From NCBI GenBank assembly GCA_963770035.1, contig CAVYON010000067.1:124001-188000 (forward strand): a stretch of DNA of 64,000 nucleotides. The letters run 5' to 3'. Of this stretch, positions 46,452 to 55,081 are shown piece by piece. A program made the translations under genes and the position numbers. Origin of the DNA: Roseiarcus sp963770035 (lineage in GTDB: Bacteria > Pseudomonadota > Alphaproteobacteria > Rhizobiales > Beijerinckiaceae). The notes beneath the pieces are model-generated. The model saw only the letters and a list, made by a program, of their open reading frames with translations, did no database searches and was not told the DNA's origin. How positions within the stretch are numbered: the stretch's first letter is position 1; every line of letters begins with the position of its first letter.

Positions 46452-47627
46452 CTATTTCTCGGGCGGCGCGAACGCGTCGAGATCGGTGATCTCGCCAGCC
46501 GGCGTGAACTTGCCGTCTTTGATGACGTTGATGCTGATCGGCATGATGATCTCGTGCAGCTTGTTGAAACTGTGCAGCGTTCCGTCGAACGTCTGGAAGT
46601 CTTTGGTCGCGGCAAGCGCGTCCCTCACTTTGGCCGGGTCCGCGCTGCCGGCGCGTTGGATCGCGTCCGCCATCAGCCTGACCGCGGAATAGGTGATGGC
46701 GGCGACCCCTTCGGGGTCATATCCCGCCTTCGCCTTGAAACCTGCGAAGAAGGTCTTCAAAGCCGCGTCGTTGCGCTGGCGGTTGAAGCTGTCGATGATC
46801 GTCACGCCTTCGGCCGCAGGGCCGGCGATGTCGATGAATTTCTCCGAATCGAAGGCCTGCGAGCCGATGATCGGGGCGGTCACGCCAGCCGCACGCAGCT
46901 GAGCGACAAGCGGACCGGCGGTGAAGAAATATCCGGTCGCGTAGACCGCGTCCGGGTTGTCGCGCTTGACGCTCGCGACGATCGAACCGAACTGTCGGTC
47001 CTTCAGCGAATAACTGTACTTGTTCAGGATCTGAATGCCGTATTTCGGAGCCGCCGCCAGAAAACCGTCCATCGTCGCCTGGCCGTAGTCGTTGTCCATC
47101 GTGATGGCCGAGACTGTCTTCAAGCCGAGCGTCTTGCCGATATAGAGCGCTGTCGCAGCGCCCTGGGGCGGCCCGAGGTGGACGAGGCGGAACATGTAAT
47201 CGCCGGCGCGGGTGATGTCGGGATGCACGCCGTAGGCCGAGATCATCACGACGCCGGCCTGCTGGAACACCGGCGCGGCCGCGCGGCCGGAGGCCGAATA
47301 GCTGCCATTGACGACGAGTTTCACGCCGTCCTCGCCGATCAGCTTGTTGGCGGTGAAGATGGCCTGGTCGGGCTTGGCCTGGTCGTCGTAGCTGACCAGC
47401 GCGACCTTCTGGCCGAGCACGCCGCCAGCGGCGTTGATGTCGTCGACCGCCATCTGCGCGGCGATCGCAGCCGATTTCCCATCGGTCGCGGCCGGCCCGG
47501 TCAGCGGGGCCTGGAAGCCGATCTTGATGTCGGCAAAGGCTGGGCTCAGCGAGCAAACACCCAACGCGAGCGCTCCCGCGAGGACGAGCGCGATCCGGGA
47601 CCGCAGCAATCGAGTTCCTTTGGACAT
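46452..47627 (-). CDS. livK: Branched-chain-type ABC importer, periplasmic binding protein (copy 2)
   Basis: A 391-residue Peripla_BP_6 protein with a signal peptide (RSRIALVLAGALALGVCSLS, cleaved after AFA) and mature start DIKIGFQAPLTGPAATDGKS. Other marks are NGSYSASGRAAAPVFQQAGV and TMDNDYGQATMDGFL. Specificity is unknown; the operon context suggests the heterocyclic acid degraded by the hydratases. It lies between ubiD and the permease genes. Confidence 0.9.
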   Translation of the reverse strand: MSKGTRLLRSRIALVLAGALALGVCSLSPAFADIKIGFQAPLTGPAATDGKSAAIAAQMAVDDINAAGGVLGQKVALVSYDDQAKPDQAIFTANKLIGEDGVKLVVNGSYSASGRAAAPVFQQAGVVMISAYGVHPDITRAGDYMFRLVHLGPPQGAATALYIGKTLGLKTVSAITMDNDYGQATMDGFLAAAPKYGIQILNKYSYSLKDRQFGSIVASVKRDNPDAVYATGYFFTAGPLVAQLRAAGVTAPIIGSQAFDSEKFIDIAGPAAEGVTIIDSFNRQRNDAALKTFFAGFKAKAGYDPEGVAAITYSAVRLMADAIQRAGSADPAKVRDALAATKDFQTFDGTLHSFNKLHEIIMPISINVIKDGKFTPAGEITDLDAFAPPEK

Positions 47628-47655
47628 GGCCTTCTCCCTTAAACCTTACAGATCT

Positions 47656-49083
47656 TCATAGCCTCGCGCCCGAGCGGACGCTGCCAAGGATCGGCGCAAG
47701 CAAGTCCCGCGCCCGCGCCGCCGCGGCCTGCGGCGGCTCCGCCTTAGTCCAGTCACTGCGATTGGCCGCCTTTCGCGTCGCGTCGAGTCCAAGCTTGGCG
47801 ATCACCCCGCCCCGCTCCAGCGGATCGGACCGGTCGGTGCGAACGCCCGGAACGACAACCAGATCCTCGTCCGCTCGCATCCGGGTCGCAATGGCCCATT
47901 CCACCTGAATTGCGTCCCAGGGGTCGATGTCCGCGTCGACCACCACCACTTGCTTCACGAGATTGACAGCCGCCCAGATTGCGAACATCGCCTTGCGAGC
48001 TTCCCCGGGCCGGGGCGAATTGATCGAGACGACCGCATGCAGCCGGCCGGCGCCCCCAAGTCCGACGGCGACTTCGGACAGCCCCGGAACGGCCGTGCGC
48101 GCCGCGCGCGCGAGACCGGCGGCGATGGCCACGCCCCCCAGGAGACAGTGCTCTGGATGATAGCCCGGCAGGATGACCTGGAATATCGCATCGCGACGTC
48201 GTGTGAGGCGCGAGAAGGTTGCGACAATCCCGGCGCCATAAGCTTCATACATGCCGTGATATTCGCTTACCAGCCCCTCTTCGTGAGGCTCGCCTGCGTC
48301 AAGCTCCCCCTCGAGCACGAATTCGCTGTGAGCCGGAACGAGCAGATCGGAGCCGACGCATTTCGCCACATCGAGAGGCGCGCCGAAGAGGGCGCCGGCG
48401 ATCGGAAGCTCATCGTCGCCAAGGCCGAGATAGAGACAGGCCGCGATCAAGACAGCGGGATGATTGCCGATAGAGACGGCAATATTAAGCTTGTCGCCCC
48501 GCGTCCGGGCCGCGCGCGCCATGACTGCGAGATGATGGTTGGGCGCAATGCCGACGAAGGCCCGCGAGCCTCCAAGCGGCATGACGCGAGCGATCGAAAG
48601 GTTCGTTACGCCCGAGGCGGCGTCACGGGCGATGATCGCGCCTGCCGTGATGTAGCGCCCGCTTTCCCTTTCAAAAAAGCGCGGGACGGGCAGAAGGCGC
48701 TCGATATCGGGACTTTCGACAACCGTCTCCTGGCACGGCGCTGCGTCCAGAACATGATGCGGCAGCGGACTTTCGATCGCCGCGATCAGCCGCTTCTGGA
48801 CATCGTTGGGAGCACAATCGAGGCCGGCGGCCAAACGGGGCAGGCTATTGACGAGGTTCCCGACGATCGGGCCCTCGAACGCGTTTCCGTCGCGGACCGG
48901 CCGGCGAAAACAGAGCGCAGGACCGTCGCGCGTCTCTGCTAGGCAGGCGGCGATCTCGAAATCCGCCTCGACCGGCGCCCCCAAGGTCAGCAATTCCCCG
49001 CCTTGGTCGAGGCGGGCCAGAAAGGCACGCATCGATTGGGGAGATTCACTGACGGACCGGTTCGCCTCAGCCTTCGCAGGCAC
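47656..49083 (-). CDS. UbiD-family prenylated-FMN-dependent decarboxylase
   Basis: First gene of the operon. A 475-residue UbiD-family enzyme, which reversibly decarboxylates aromatic, heteroaromatic or alpha,beta-unsaturated acids. Visible: GRYITAGAIIARDAASGVTN with SIARVM (Arg of the active site), SEFVLEGELDAGEPHEEG and EYHGMYEAYGAG supplying the acidic residues, and PGYHPEHCLLGG. Start is GTG 49083; an internal ATG at 49032 is possible, and neither has a strong ribosome site. UbiX, which makes its cofactor, is the last gene of the same operon. Its role next to urocanase-type hydratases is unexplained. Confidence 0.87.
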   Translation of the reverse strand: MPAKAEANRSVSESPQSMRAFLARLDQGGELLTLGAPVEADFEIAACLAETRDGPALCFRRPVRDGNAFEGPIVGNLVNSLPRLAAGLDCAPNDVQKRLIAAIESPLPHHVLDAAPCQETVVESPDIERLLPVPRFFERESGRYITAGAIIARDAASGVTNLSIARVMPLGGSRAFVGIAPNHHLAVMARAARTRGDKLNIAVSIGNHPAVLIAACLYLGLGDDELPIAGALFGAPLDVAKCVGSDLLVPAHSEFVLEGELDAGEPHEEGLVSEYHGMYEAYGAGIVATFSRLTRRRDAIFQVILPGYHPEHCLLGGVAIAAGLARAARTAVPGLSEVAVGLGGAGRLHAVVSINSPRPGEARKAMFAIWAAVNLVKQVVVVDADIDPWDAIQVEWAIATRMRADEDLVVVPGVRTDRSDPLERGGVIAKLGLDATRKAANRSDWTKAEPPQAAAARARDLLAPILGSVRSGARL

Positions 49084-49180
49084 GCGGAAGGAACCTCATA
49101 TTCACTCGCGGGCCACCGTCGTCCGCACGGCAAATCATATCGGCCGACCTGCGCCAGTCCACGATACTCGCTCGCGAAGC

Positions 49181-49192
49181 AGCCTATAGGCT
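49181..49192. promoter_or_regulatory. Palindrome in the ubiD/lysR divergent promoter region
   Basis: AGCCTATAGGCT is a perfect 12-base palindrome in the 145-base gap between the divergent ubiD operon and the double-LysR gene. LysR-type regulators normally bind such divergent gaps. It is short, so it could occur by chance. Confidence 0.4.
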
Positions 49193-49228
49193 AAACTGAA
49201 CGATCATGCCTTGAATGCGGAGGCCGCC

Positions 49229-51061
49229 TTGGAATTGCGCGCGCTCGCCTATTTTGTCACCGCTTGCCGGTCTCTCAGCCTCGCCCACGGCGCCAGCCGG
49301 CTCGGCATCGCCGTTTCGACTCTGAGCGCCGTCCTGAAAAGCGTCGAGGATGACACCAATGTCGTCCTGTTCCATCGGCGCAACAACGCGCTCTATCCGA
49401 ACGCCGCAGCGGTTGCGCTGATCCGCGCGACCGAGCCCCTGCTGATGGCTGAGCAGTTCGCGCGCCGGTGGCTCCAAGCCTCTCCGCGCGCAGGTCTGAA
49501 GATTTTGCGGGTCGAGATCGCCCTCAGTCACACCATCGGCGGAGTGGCGGCCGCCTTGCGCCGGGCGGCCGAAACGTTCGGCGCCGAGCGGCCCGACGTG
49601 CTCATCGATCCGGTCTGGATCGACGAACGGGACCGGCCGTCAATTCCGCCTTTGACCGAGTCCGACCGTCAGATCGTCCGCTCTGTGCTGCGGATCGGGA
49701 TCGGCGCCAGCGAAGGCCGCACTTTGCGGGGGGAGATCGAACTTCTGAACGATCCTTGGGTATTTGCGAGCCGGCTGCCCGCCGGCACCCGGGCGCCGCC
49801 GCGGGCCGGAGAGTTTGCCGCTGGCAGGCTGATCGTGCCGCTCCTGTCGCCGACGCTGATCGACCAGGCCGACCGCTACCTCTCCCGTCATCGATTTCCC
49901 AATGTGCGCTTTGTCGACGATCACCCGGTCGAGTTGCCGCGCCTCATCGAAGAGCGCCCAGACGCAGCGTTTTTCGTGCCGCGCACCGTCACCACGGCCC
50001 GCCTCGGCCTCGCCAGGATCACGACGGTCGAGCCGGACGAGCCGCTGAGGCTCAGGCTTACCGCACGACCGCTTGGGCCAGGGTCCCTGTCCGAGCTTTT
50101 CGCCGAGCATCTGCGCCGCGCGCTCTCTGAAGGCGAAACGCATGTCGAGCGGACCCTCATTACCCTGCGGCAGATTCGCTACACCGCCTTTGTCCAGCGC
50201 CTGAGGCGCATCGCCTCGGCCGCCCGCGCCGGCAACATGAGCCAGCCGGCGCTCAGCCAGCAAATCCACAAGATCGAGGACGCGCTCGGCGGCGCTCTTT
50301 TCGAACGCCGAGGCGATGGCGTGATTCCGACTGCACGCGGCGAACGTTTTGCCGAAGTCGCTGCTTTCATCGAGACGCGATCCCGTCTCATCTCCGAAGG
50401 GGAGAAAGGCGCGCCGGCGCAGGGGCGGCGGATCGCAATTGGCATATTGCCGTCGGTCAGCCAGCATGGATTCCTCGTCAACCGCATCACCGACGCGATC
50501 GTCAGTATGCAGGCGCGTCATCCCGGACTGAAGGTCGTCGTTCAGGAGGGGCCAAATGGCGCTCTTCAGGATTGGGTGATGCGCGACCTCGTCGGCGTCG
50601 CAATCGTCGAGACGGCGCTTCCGCACATGCCCCGGCTGCCGCTCGCCTCCTCGGAGGAGCTCGCGGCCGTCGCGCATCCCGCGCATGGGTTGCTGCCGAA
50701 GGGCCCGGTCACGCTTGCGGAGCTTACGCGCCAGAAGCTCGTCCTGCCGACGACCCGTTCCGGCCTCCGACAGTTGCTCGACGCGGCGGCGGAGGCGCGC
50801 AACCTCAAAATGCGGCCGGTTCTGGAAATCGACGCGCTTCCGATGGCGGTAACGCTGCTCGCGCGAATGCCGGTCTGCACCGTTCTGCCGCCGTCGGCCA
50901 TCGCCAATGAGGTGGCAAACGGCGATCTCGTCGTGCATCCGATCGTGGAGCCGGCCGTATCACGCCGGCTCTTCCTCATTTATTCCGGCGATCGCGCGCT
51001 GAGCCCGCCGGAACGCGACCTCGTCAACGCGCTGCGCAGATGCCTTTTGGCAAAGCCCTGA
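49229..51061 (+). CDS. Tandem (double) LysR-type transcriptional regulator
   Basis: One 610-residue frame contains two complete LysR-type regulators. The first has a helix-turn-helix in LRALAYFVTACRSLSLAHGA and VSTLSAVLKSVED (residues about 3-65) and a diverged effector domain to about 305. The second starts near residue 312 with LRQIRYTAFVQRLRRIASAA, MSQPALSQQIHKIEDALGG and a standard effector domain with ILPSVSQHGFLVNRI. Start TTG 49229 is chosen because GGAGG lies five bases upstream; TTG 49211 is also possible. It is divergent from ubiD and convergent with the urocanase 2 gene, so it probably controls both operons. Confidence 0.82.
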   Translation: MELRALAYFVTACRSLSLAHGASRLGIAVSTLSAVLKSVEDDTNVVLFHRRNNALYPNAAAVALIRATEPLLMAEQFARRWLQASPRAGLKILRVEIALSHTIGGVAAALRRAAETFGAERPDVLIDPVWIDERDRPSIPPLTESDRQIVRSVLRIGIGASEGRTLRGEIELLNDPWVFASRLPAGTRAPPRAGEFAAGRLIVPLLSPTLIDQADRYLSRHRFPNVRFVDDHPVELPRLIEERPDAAFFVPRTVTTARLGLARITTVEPDEPLRLRLTARPLGPGSLSELFAEHLRRALSEGETHVERTLITLRQIRYTAFVQRLRRIASAARAGNMSQPALSQQIHKIEDALGGALFERRGDGVIPTARGERFAEVAAFIETRSRLISEGEKGAPAQGRRIAIGILPSVSQHGFLVNRITDAIVSMQARHPGLKVVVQEGPNGALQDWVMRDLVGVAIVETALPHMPRLPLASSEELAAVAHPAHGLLPKGPVTLAELTRQKLVLPTTRSGLRQLLDAAAEARNLKMRPVLEIDALPMAVTLLARMPVCTVLPPSAIANEVANGDLVVHPIVEPAVSRRLFLIYSGDRALSPPERDLVNALRRCLLAKP

Positions 51062-51070
51062 GCGCTCCTC

Positions 51071-52711
51071 TCACAGGCGGAAATGCCGTACGCCGCCACG
51101 GCGGATCGCCTCGAACGATTCCGGGTATCCCGCGTCGGCGTAGCGCATCACGCCGAGGCTCGTGTCATTGGTCATGGAAAGCGCCAGGCGCTCGTCAGCC
51201 TCGCGAGTCCCGTCGGCAATGACGGTGACCCCAGCGCTCGTCATATAGCCGGAATATCCGCCCCCGCCGGAGTGAATGGCGACGAGATCGGCCTGCGAAG
51301 CGCACATCGCCATGGCGTCCAGCAGCGGCCAGTCGGCGATCGCGTCGGATCCGTCGCGCATGCGCTCGGTCATGATGTTCGGATGCGCCATCGCGCCCGC
51401 GTCGAGATGATCGCGCGTGAAGGCGATCGGTCCAGACAACAAACCGTCGCGCACCATCTGATTGACCGCGAGCGTCAGGGACGTGCGTTCACCGTGGCCG
51501 AGCCAGGCGATACGGGCCGGCAGCCCTTCGAACGGCACATGGCGGCGGGCAAGCGCAATCCAGTTGGAAAGGATTTTATTGTCCGGAAAAGCTTCAAGGA
51601 GATGATCGTCGATACGCCGAATGTCGTCCTCGCTGTCGGTGAGCGAGATCCAGCGGAACGGCCCGATCGCCTGCGCGAACAGCGGCCGCAGATAGGCCTC
51701 GGTGAAGATCGGGATGTCGAAGGCGTCGACGACTCCGCCCTCGAAAGCCTGGGTGCGAATCAAGTTTCCGTTGTCGAAGACGATTGCGCCGTGGCGCCGG
51801 AAACCCAGCATCGCACGAACATGACGGACGATAGTGGCGCGGCCCTCGCGCATCAGGGTCGCGGGATCTTCGTCGCGCAGGCGGCGGATGTCTTCGAGGC
51901 TTCGTCCTGAGGGCGCGTAGCCGTAGACGAGATCGTGCGCCGAAGTCTGGTCGGTGACGATATCGGGGACGACGCCGCGCGCAAGCATCGTCTCATAGAC
52001 GTCGGCGGCGTTGCCAATGAGGCCGACCGAAAGGGCCCTTCCCTCCCGGCGCGCGGCCTCGATCATCATCAAGGCTTCGTCGAGATCGGCCGCCCGGCGG
52101 TCGAGAAATCCATTGGCAAGGCGCTTCTCGATGCGCTGCGGATCAATTTCAGCGCACAGGATGGCGGCGCACGCCATGCGCCCGGCAAGCGGCTGGGCGC
52201 CGCCCATTCCGCCCAGGCCCGCGGTCAGAATGAAGCGGCCCGCAAGCGAGCCGCCGAAATGGCGCTCGGCGATGCGCATGAAGATTTCGTAGGTGCCCTG
52301 AATGACCCCCTGAGAGCCGATGTACTGCCAGTCGCCCGCGGTCAAACCTCCCCAGCAGATCAGCCCTTTCTTCTGCAAGTCATAGAAGGTCTCGGCCTTC
52401 GCCCATTGGCCGACGATGTTGCAGTTGGCCATGATCACGATGGGCGCCCGTTCGTGCGTGCGGATGAGACCGATCGGCTTGCCGGACTGAACGATCAGCG
52501 TCTCATCTTCGCCCATCGTGCGCAGCGTCTCCACGATCTTGTCGTGCGACGGCCAGTCGCGCGCGGCCTTTCCGAGCGCGGCATAGACCACGAGATTGCT
52601 CGGATCCTCGCCGACGGCGAGCACGTTTTCGAGCAGGCGCAAGAGCCCTTCCTGTCGCCAGCCGCGACATCGCAGGTTCGAACCAGAAGGAATCGGGAAG
52701 CGTCGCGTCAT
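51071..52711 (-). CDS. Urocanase-family hydratase, copy 2 (atypical)
   Basis: A 546-residue HutU homologue. NAD-binding parts are conserved (YIGSQGVIQGTYEIF, LGGMGGAQPLAG), but the HutU DCGSVASP is DAGAMAHP and the HHGGGVGMG region is HSGGGGYSG. It differs from copy 1 at these very sites, so the two probably have different substrates or act in sequence. It is the last gene of the hydantoinase operon, six bases after the DUF917 copy 2 gene. Confidence 0.88.
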   Translation of the reverse strand: MTRRFPIPSGSNLRCRGWRQEGLLRLLENVLAVGEDPSNLVVYAALGKAARDWPSHDKIVETLRTMGEDETLIVQSGKPIGLIRTHERAPIVIMANCNIVGQWAKAETFYDLQKKGLICWGGLTAGDWQYIGSQGVIQGTYEIFMRIAERHFGGSLAGRFILTAGLGGMGGAQPLAGRMACAAILCAEIDPQRIEKRLANGFLDRRAADLDEALMMIEAARREGRALSVGLIGNAADVYETMLARGVVPDIVTDQTSAHDLVYGYAPSGRSLEDIRRLRDEDPATLMREGRATIVRHVRAMLGFRRHGAIVFDNGNLIRTQAFEGGVVDAFDIPIFTEAYLRPLFAQAIGPFRWISLTDSEDDIRRIDDHLLEAFPDNKILSNWIALARRHVPFEGLPARIAWLGHGERTSLTLAVNQMVRDGLLSGPIAFTRDHLDAGAMAHPNIMTERMRDGSDAIADWPLLDAMAMCASQADLVAIHSGGGGYSGYMTSAGVTVIADGTREADERLALSMTNDTSLGVMRYADAGYPESFEAIRRGGVRHFRL

Positions 52712-52717
52712 CGCGAG

Positions 52718-53806
52718 TTACTCAAGCGCATATTTGGCGATCTCGATGCCGAGGGCCGCTTCGCAGCCCGGATAGACCGACGGGTCCTTCACCGATGCGC
52801 TCAGCGGCAGATGCGCCTTGGCGATGTGGAAGACCGACACTTCGTCGCCTTCCCGCAGCTTCCCGACGCTGACCGGACGGCCATCCGGATCGAGAGTGGT
52901 GATCACGTCCGGAAACGTGGCGAGGCGGCGTCCATCGCCGTCCTCGATCGCCATATATTCGTTCATCACGTGTAGCACGAGATCGCGAGGGCCGCAGCGG
53001 ACCGTGATCGTCCCGATATCGAAAGCGGCGTCGGTGTAGGCCACGCCTTTCCTCGTGACGCGGCCACTCCCGACAATCTCGCCGGACGTAGAAGAGCAGA
53101 TCGCCTCCACGACGCTCTCGCCGCCGTTCGGCTCCGCCTCCAGGATTGCGCGGCCGAGCGCCAACGCCCGTGAAATGCCGCCGAGCGCCGCGTGGGTCCG
53201 GACGTACGATGCGCGCACAGGATTGCGGCAGCTGGCGATGAATCCGCCCGACATGTCGGCGGCCTTGCGCAGGATCGGCGAAACCTTGGCGGTCGCGCCG
53301 CGGACAACCAGCTCGATATAGGAATGGCTCGAGCGGTGTCCGCCGACCGCCGTCTGGATGGTCGCCTCAGGACTGGCCGCCATGCCGATCGAGCCCATGT
53401 CGCCAGTCGGATGGGCCCGGATGTCGCCAACGGCGTCCACCACTTTCGTGCCAAGCAGCGCCGACGGAAGCCAGGCGTTCAGCGTGCTCGACATGCCGTT
53501 CTGGCCGATCATCAGCCCCCAGACGGGCGCGCCGAGCGCGTCCTGCATCATCTGCACCGCCTTGACATAGTCGACGCCAAGCATCTGCCATTCCGTCGTT
53601 CCGGCTGGCGCGCCAATCGCCGCAGCGGTCGCGATGAAGGCGTCGTCGGGCGCTTCCTCGATCGACACGAGCTCCGGTCGCGCGGCGTTGACCGCGGCCG
53701 TTCCGAGCATGCGTCCGTGCTCGGCCCAGCCGCCCCCGCCGGCCGCGAACACCGAGCCGCCGCGGATAGCCGCCTCGACATCGTCCATGGTCAGAATGCG
53801 ACCCAT
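52718..53806 (-). CDS. DUF917 (S-Me-THD-like) family protein, copy 2
   Basis: A 362-residue paralogue of the 42143 protein, starting MGRILTMDDVEAAIRGGSVF. Shared features include DDAFIATAAAIGAPAG, MSSTLNAWLPSALLGTKVVD, GDIRAHPTGDMGSIGMAASP and VMNEYMAIEDGD. It is paired with urocanase copy 2 just as copy 1 is paired with urocanase copy 1. Desulfurase/hydantoin-type chemistry is inferred from the family name and context. Confidence 0.85.
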   Translation of the reverse strand: MGRILTMDDVEAAIRGGSVFAAGGGGWAEHGRMLGTAAVNAARPELVSIEEAPDDAFIATAAAIGAPAGTTEWQMLGVDYVKAVQMMQDALGAPVWGLMIGQNGMSSTLNAWLPSALLGTKVVDAVGDIRAHPTGDMGSIGMAASPEATIQTAVGGHRSSHSYIELVVRGATAKVSPILRKAADMSGGFIASCRNPVRASYVRTHAALGGISRALALGRAILEAEPNGGESVVEAICSSTSGEIVGSGRVTRKGVAYTDAAFDIGTITVRCGPRDLVLHVMNEYMAIEDGDGRRLATFPDVITTLDPDGRPVSVGKLREGDEVSVFHIAKAHLPLSASVKDPSVYPGCEAALGIEIAKYALE

Positions 53807-53816
53807 CGTTCTTTCC

Positions 53817-55070
53817 CTATGAGACTCGATCGAGCGCGCGGACGGTCTCGAACATCACCGAAGCGCCCGCGGCGAGGGCGTCGCGATCCGCCCATTCCTC
53901 GGGTGCGTGGCTCTTGCCCGCGCGGCAGGGGGTGAAGACCATAGCGGCCCGGCAGACGCGCGTCAGGAAGGCCGCATCGTGTCCGGCGCCGCTCGCGAGC
54001 TCCCGAACGCTGAAGCCGAGCCGGTTCGCGGCGCGGCAGAGTTCTACGCGCAGCGCAGAATCGCAGGCTGCCGGCGGCCCGTCGGAGAGAACCGAAAAGG
54101 CCGTTCGCCTCACACGCGCTTCTCCGGCATGGTCCGCGCTCTCGCGGTCGATCCGCTCGGCGAAGCGCTTCGTCATGTCCGATGACGTCGAGCGCGCGTC
54201 GACGATCAGGCGACAGCGGCCGGGCACCACATTGGAGGCCGAGGGCGAAACATCGAGAATGCCGACCGTCGCCACGAAGTAATCCGCGCCCTCGGCGGCG
54301 AGCGCCTCGGCGGCGCGCCTGACTGAATCCACGGTGCGCGCAGCGGCGACGAGCGCGTCGCGGCGGAGACCCATCGGAGTCGTGCCGGCGTGGTCGGCCT
54401 CGCCCTCGAATGCGATCTCAATGCGGCGGATGCCGACGATGGATGTCACGAGGCCGATATCGACGCCCTCGGACTCGAGCACGACGCCCTGTTCGATATG
54501 CATCTCAAGGAAGGCGTCGATATCCTCCCTCTTGGACTCCGCAAGTTTCTCGGGGTCGCCGCCGACACGGCGAAGCGCGGACGCCAGCGGCTCGCCGTTC
54601 GGACCCTTCAGCGCCAGCATGTCCTGTGCGAGCGCGCCGACCATTCCGCGGCTGCCGACGCACGAGAGACCATATTCGCTCGGCTCCTCGGCAAGAAAGT
54701 CCACCACTTCGAGTGGATGTCGCAGCGCGACATCAGCGTTCTTCAGCGAGCGCGCAGTCTCGAGCGCGGCGATGACGCCGGCAATTCCGTCGAAGCGGCC
54801 GCCGGAAGGAACCGTGTCGGAGTGGGACCCGAGCATGATGGTCTTCAGCCCTGGCTCGACGCCTTCGCGCCGGCCGATGAGATTGCCCGCCGTATCGACT
54901 CGGACGTCGAGTCCAGCCTCCTCGAAGCGATGGGCCAGCCATTCGCGTCCCTTCAGGAACAAAGCGCTGAAGGACCGGCGCGTATAGGGGCGCTCCGGGT
55001 CTGTGATGGCGGCGAGCGCCATGACGTCGTCCCACAGGCGATCGGCATCGACCGGAAGATTGCGGCCCAT
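53817..55070 (-). CDS. N-carbamoyl-L-amino acid hydrolase / allantoate amidohydrolase family (M20)
   Basis: A 417-residue zinc-dependent hydrolase that removes the carbamoyl group from N-carbamoyl amino acids or allantoate. Motifs: MLGSHSDTVPSGGRFDG (metal His and Asp), FLAEEPSEYG (metal and catalytic Glu), LEMHIEQGVVLE (His ligand) and GAGHDAAFL. CRAGKSHAPEEW holds the last His. ATG 55070 has GAGGG upstream. It follows the hydantoinase gene by 11 bases, giving the classic ring-opening plus decarbamoylation pair. Confidence 0.9.
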   Translation of the reverse strand: MGRNLPVDADRLWDDVMALAAITDPERPYTRRSFSALFLKGREWLAHRFEEAGLDVRVDTAGNLIGRREGVEPGLKTIMLGSHSDTVPSGGRFDGIAGVIAALETARSLKNADVALRHPLEVVDFLAEEPSEYGLSCVGSRGMVGALAQDMLALKGPNGEPLASALRRVGGDPEKLAESKREDIDAFLEMHIEQGVVLESEGVDIGLVTSIVGIRRIEIAFEGEADHAGTTPMGLRRDALVAAARTVDSVRRAAEALAAEGADYFVATVGILDVSPSASNVVPGRCRLIVDARSTSSDMTKRFAERIDRESADHAGEARVRRTAFSVLSDGPPAACDSALRVELCRAANRLGFSVRELASGAGHDAAFLTRVCRAAMVFTPCRAGKSHAPEEWADRDALAAGASVMFETVRALDRVS

Positions 55071-55081
55071 GCGAAGCGCCC

